From contig PCSL01000108.1 in assembly GCA_002772325.1 (NCBI GenBank), positions 1,494-9,424 of the forward strand: a DNA stretch of 7,931 nt, in the 5' to 3' direction. Shown piece after piece: positions 5,992 to 7,931 of the stretch (within the stretch, counting starts at the first letter, position 1; each line of letters opens with the position of its first letter). Below the pieces are notes generated by a model. The model was not told the origin of the DNA and made no database searches. It saw nothing but the letters and a program-made list of their open reading frames with translations. Origin of the DNA: Chloroflexi bacterium CG23_combo_of_CG06-09_8_20_14_all_45_10 (GTDB lineage: Bacteria; Chloroflexota; Dehalococcoidia; GIF9; AB-539-J10). Both the position numbers and the translations under genes were made by a program.

Positions 5992-6987
5992 TCATATACT
6001 TACCTCCTCCCATAGAATATCATCTAATTCAAATACTGGTCCATCGTGACACACTTTCTTTAGTCCTTTCCTTGTATTTATGGTACAGCCGTAGCAAGCT
6101 CCAATGCCACATCCCATTCGCACTTCAAGAGAAACCTGACATCTCTTTAGCTTAGACTCTTTGCGGACTTTATCCTGGTGAGCCGAAGCTCTGAGTCCTG
6201 ACGATAGGAAGGAACTGAAGAGGAGATTCTTCGGGTCGCGGAGTTTACCCTGAGCGGGATTAGATTCTTCGCTACGCTCAGAATGACAAGGGGAGCGAAG
6301 GGCTCCCTCAGAATGACAAATTAGGTCTGACATCGTCTTATACATATTTATTGGCCCACAAGCATAAACCTGGTCAGCCCAATCCAGGAAATCAGGTAGT
6401 ATATCAGTCACCATGCCTTTTTTGCCCATGCTGCCATCCTCGGTAACGGGAATAAATCGAATAGAGTCAGGCAAAGACAGGAGATTGCTTCGCTCTTCAC
6501 ACCTTCTCTTTCCCTCTCCTTTCGAGAGAGGGGAATTAAAGGTGAGAGATAACGACGAGAATGCGTAGAGTTCCTTAGCCATGCTCGCTCCGTAAATCAA
6601 GGTTACCGAATGTTGTGCAGCGCTGCGTTGAGCCAGGAAAACGAGTGGGGCAATACCAATGCCCCCAGCGACCAGCAGCAAGTTCCTTGCTTCTGGTTCC
6701 ACGCTAAATCCGTTACCCAAAGGTCCAAGAATATCTACTTTATCACCTCTTTGGCGTTGCGCCAGCCAAAGAGTGCCTCTACCTACTATTTTGAACAGAA
6801 GAGCAATTCGGCTCGAATCCGCCTGATGCACACTAAAGGGGCGACGTAACATTAAACCTTCACAGCACACTGTAATGAACTGCCCTGGCTGAGCTGTGGC
6901 AGCTATATCGGCCGCTTCAAGCCAGATAAGATTTACACCGGGCATAAATTCTGTATTAGAGATAATGGAAGCAAGGACTTGTTCCAT
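5992..6987 (-). CDS. pyrK: Dihydroorotate dehydrogenase electron-transfer subunit with two in-frame repeat insertions
   Basis: PyrK carries electrons from dihydroorotate dehydrogenase (PyrD) to NAD+ through FAD and a [2Fe-2S] cluster in de novo pyrimidine synthesis. Here it has 331 residues, well above the usual roughly 250-280. The FAD-binding barrel includes MLRRPFSV (RRPFS at 48-52). The NAD domain has AGGIGIAP (107-114) and VYACGP (207-212). The cluster cysteines are Cys293, Cys298, Cys301 and Cys313 in the PyrK pattern C-x4-C-x2-C-x11-C. Two extra stretches, about 147-172 and 223-280, are low-conservation repeat sequence placed between conserved blocks; all key motifs remain in one frame. 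I chose the ATG at 6987, with AGGA eight nt upstream; a TTG at 7011 has no ribosome site and lies in the repeat. It follows carB by 154 bp, consistent with a pyrimidine operon, although no pyrD is in view. Related electron-transfer subunits are the main alternative. Confidence 0.9.
   Translation of the reverse strand: MEQVLASIISNTEFMPGVNLIWLEAADIAATAQPGQFITVCCEGLMLRRPFSVHQADSSRIALLFKIVGRGTLWLAQRQRGDKVDILGPLGNGFSVEPEARNLLLVAGGIGIAPLVFLAQRSAAQHSVTLIYGASMAKELYAFSSLSLTFNSPLSKGEGKRRCEERSNLLSLPDSIRFIPVTEDGSMGKKGMVTDILPDFLDWADQVYACGPINMYKTMSDLICHSEGALRSPCHSERSEESNPAQGKLRDPKNLLFSSFLSSGLRASAHQDKVRKESKLKRCQVSLEVRMGCGIGACYGCTINTRKGLKKVCHDGPVFELDDILWEEVSI
6148..6321. repeat. In-frame repeat insertion in pyrK (CHSERSEES type)
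   Basis: This stretch of about 174 bp separates the YACGP...MSDL block from the cluster-binding CQVSLEVRMGCG block, which normally lie close together. It contains CTCAGAATGACAA twice exactly 30 bp apart (6277-6289 and 6307-6319), so the peptide reads CHSEGALRSP then CHSERSEES. It also contains AGATTCTTCG twice (6224-6233 and 6262-6271). No stop codon occurs in the pyrK frame. CHSERSEES-like peptides are familiar translations of dispersed palindromic repeats. Boundaries are approximate. Confidence 0.78.
6472..6549. repeat. In-frame repeat insertion in pyrK (SPLSKGEG/CEERSN type)
   Basis: About 78 bp lie between the ELYAFSSL and PDSIRFIPVTEDG blocks of PyrK. They include an inverted repeat whose arms (CACCTTCTCTTTCCCTCTC at 6500-6518 and its approximate complement to about 6545) form a hairpin with a 7-bp perfect inner stem (6512-6518 with 6526-6532). 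The translated peptide is SPLSKGEG then CEERSN, both recognisable products of dispersed repeats. GAGATTGCTTCG at 6481-6492 recurs at 5381-5392. Edges are approximate. Confidence 0.75.
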
Positions 6988-7011
6988 ACCAAAATCCTGA
7001 CAATATATCAA

Positions 7012-7165
7012 AATTCAAAGATAAAAAAGCAAAAATAAAAGAAAATCAAAAATCAAAGGTCAAAAATCAAAATGACAAATCAAAACCCAAAAATTTTTGC
7101 ATTTTGCTCTGTATCTTTGACCTTTGCATTTTAATCTTTTATTAACTTTCGCTTTTTGATTTTCT
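7012..7165. repeat. AT-rich inverted repeat between carB and pyrK, overlapping the carB 3' end
   Basis: A long imperfect palindrome is centred near 7090, where CAAAAATTTTTG lies close to the middle. Its best arms are the perfect 11-bp pair CAAAGGTCAAA (7054-7064) and TTTGACCTTTG (7116-7126). Outward similarity continues, with AAAAAGC-containing blocks near 7024-7030 and 7151-7157, so the right arm extends into the last codons of carB. The plus strand of the left arm is nearly all A with interspersed TCAAA units. A transcript would form one very long hairpin between the two pyrimidine genes. Confidence 0.8.
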
Positions 7166-7931
7166 TAAGTATTCCCTGAGCGGCTGAACATTAAAAATTT
7201 GGCTCGTACTTGCCAGCGCTTCTACAGCTACCTGGATGGTATCCAGTGAGGTGAAACAGGGTATCCTCTTCTCTGCTGCGGCACGCCTGATATTGAACCC
7301 ATCCTTCAAGGAAACACGCCCTCCGGTAACAGTGTTAATTACTCCGTTTACAGAATTATCCTGAATAACATCGATAACATTGGGATGCCCTTCACTTAGC
7401 TTCTTGGTTACCATTTTCACTGGAAGTCCTATGGAGTCAATCATGGCCGCCGTGCCTTCCGTGGCATAGAGACTGTAGTGAAGAGAATGTAACTTTTTAA
7501 TCAAGGGGACGGATTCACCTTTGTCCCTATCTGCGATGCTAAGCAAAAGACTGCCTTTTGGTGGCAACATTAACCCTGCGGCTATAAGCGCCTTAATTAA
7601 GGCAGCCTCATAAGTGTAATCAACTCCCATAACCTCACCGGTGGATTTCATCTCTGGACCAAGGTAATTATCCACCCCGATTAGCTTGGACATAGAGAAA
7701 ACAGGGGCCTTTATACCAACTAACTTTTGTCTCTTCCATAATCCACCTTCATAACCTTGCTCTTTAAGGCTAACTCCAGTCATCACTTTGGTGGCAATTC
7801 GCACCAATGGCACGCCAGTCACCTTGGAAATAAAAGGAACAGTCCTGCTAGCTCGGGGATTTACCTCAAAAACATATACCGACGAATGGCCATTTTCTCT
7901 CATGATTACCATTTGGACATTCATTAAGCCT
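7142..7931 (-). CDS. carB: Carbamoyl-phosphate synthase large subunit, C-terminal part
   Basis: About 262 C-terminal residues are visible; the 5' part lies beyond the right edge, and the frame is open to it (GL then MNVQ, so the internal ATG at 7924 is not the start). CarB makes carbamoyl phosphate from bicarbonate, ammonia from glutamine (via CarA) and two ATP. The end of the second ATP-grasp domain is seen in VFEVNPRASRTVPFISKVTG and in LGPEMKSTGEVMGVD. The MGS-like allosteric domain follows, with SLLLSIADRDK, YATEGTAAMID and VNGVINTVTGG, matching the UMP-binding region of E. coli CarB (THGTA and INTTSG), so feedback by a nucleotide is plausible. The final KSKSES and the stop lie in the arm of the adjacent inverted repeat. 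It is followed by pyrK. Confidence 0.97.
   Translation of the reverse strand, partial: GLMNVQMVIMRENGHSSVYVFEVNPRASRTVPFISKVTGVPLVRIATKVMTGVSLKEQGYEGGLWKRQKLVGIKAPVFSMSKLIGVDNYLGPEMKSTGEVMGVDYTYEAALIKALIAAGLMLPPKGSLLLSIADRDKGESVPLIKKLHSLHYSLYATEGTAAMIDSIGLPVKMVTKKLSEGHPNVIDVIQDNSVNGVINTVTGGRVSLKDGFNIRRAAAEKRIPCFTSLDTIQVAVEALASTSQIFNVQPLREYLRKSKSES

Noticed and set aside
6148..6321. Reading the PyrK insert as a novel functional domain
   Set aside because: The peptide is a direct translation of repeated DNA (30-bp period, recurring 10- and 13-mers), so a repeat insertion is the simpler explanation.
6988..7011. Longer pyrK start at a TTG codon
   Set aside because: There is no ribosome site, the added residues come from the edge of the AT-rich repeat, and ATG at 6987 has AGGA at good spacing.
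7012..7140. Possible CRISPR array or tandem repeat in the A-rich block
   Set aside because: The TCAAA-like units are irregular, there are no uniform repeats with unique spacers, and the block is better explained as one large inverted repeat.

Overview
This window reads as a chromosomal segment of an anaerobic, probably Chloroflexota (Dehalococcoidia-like) genome. The main reasons are a core-MetE/uroporphyrinogen-decarboxylase-fold methyltransferase-like gene, an iron-sulfur-flavoprotein-type reductase, and intergenic and intragenic repeats of a kind I associate with such uncultured genomes. The taxonomic call is an inference from gene style and needs a database search. Every recognisable gene lies on the minus strand, so transcription runs from high to low coordinates.

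Read in that direction, the window opens with the 3' end of carB (carbamoyl-phosphate synthase large subunit). It is followed by pyrK (electron-transfer subunit of dihydroorotate dehydrogenase), so this end is a pyrimidine biosynthesis block. Next come a YjbQ/UPF0047 protein, a DHA2-type 14-TM MFS drug transporter, a MetE/UROD-like gene that has been split, and an NADPH-dependent FMN-reductase/iron-sulfur flavoprotein. A small AbrB-family regulator behind a near-consensus promoter then leads into a MacA/YknX-like lipoprotein efflux adaptor. The first 25 codons of its partner MacB-like ATPase run off the left edge.

The most striking feature is a 134-bp non-autonomous element (2904-3037) inside the MetE/UROD-like gene. 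It has 11-bp perfect terminal inverted repeats, an internal double hairpin, and a perfect 7-bp direct duplication (ATCTGAA) of the target. Removing the element and one copy of the duplication restores a continuous 363-codon frame. The element places a stop codon before the C-terminal segment that holds the third predicted zinc-ligand cysteine.

The window is rich in other small repeats. Two in-frame repeat-derived insertions (about 26 and 58 residues) sit between conserved blocks of PyrK. A large AT-rich inverted repeat between carB and pyrK appears to supply the last six residues and stop codon of CarB. A 116-bp imperfect palindrome occupies the leader of yjbQ, and a shorter palindromic fragment lies upstream of the MFS gene. 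No tRNA, rRNA or CRISPR array was seen, and no gene-free stretch exceeds 300 bp.
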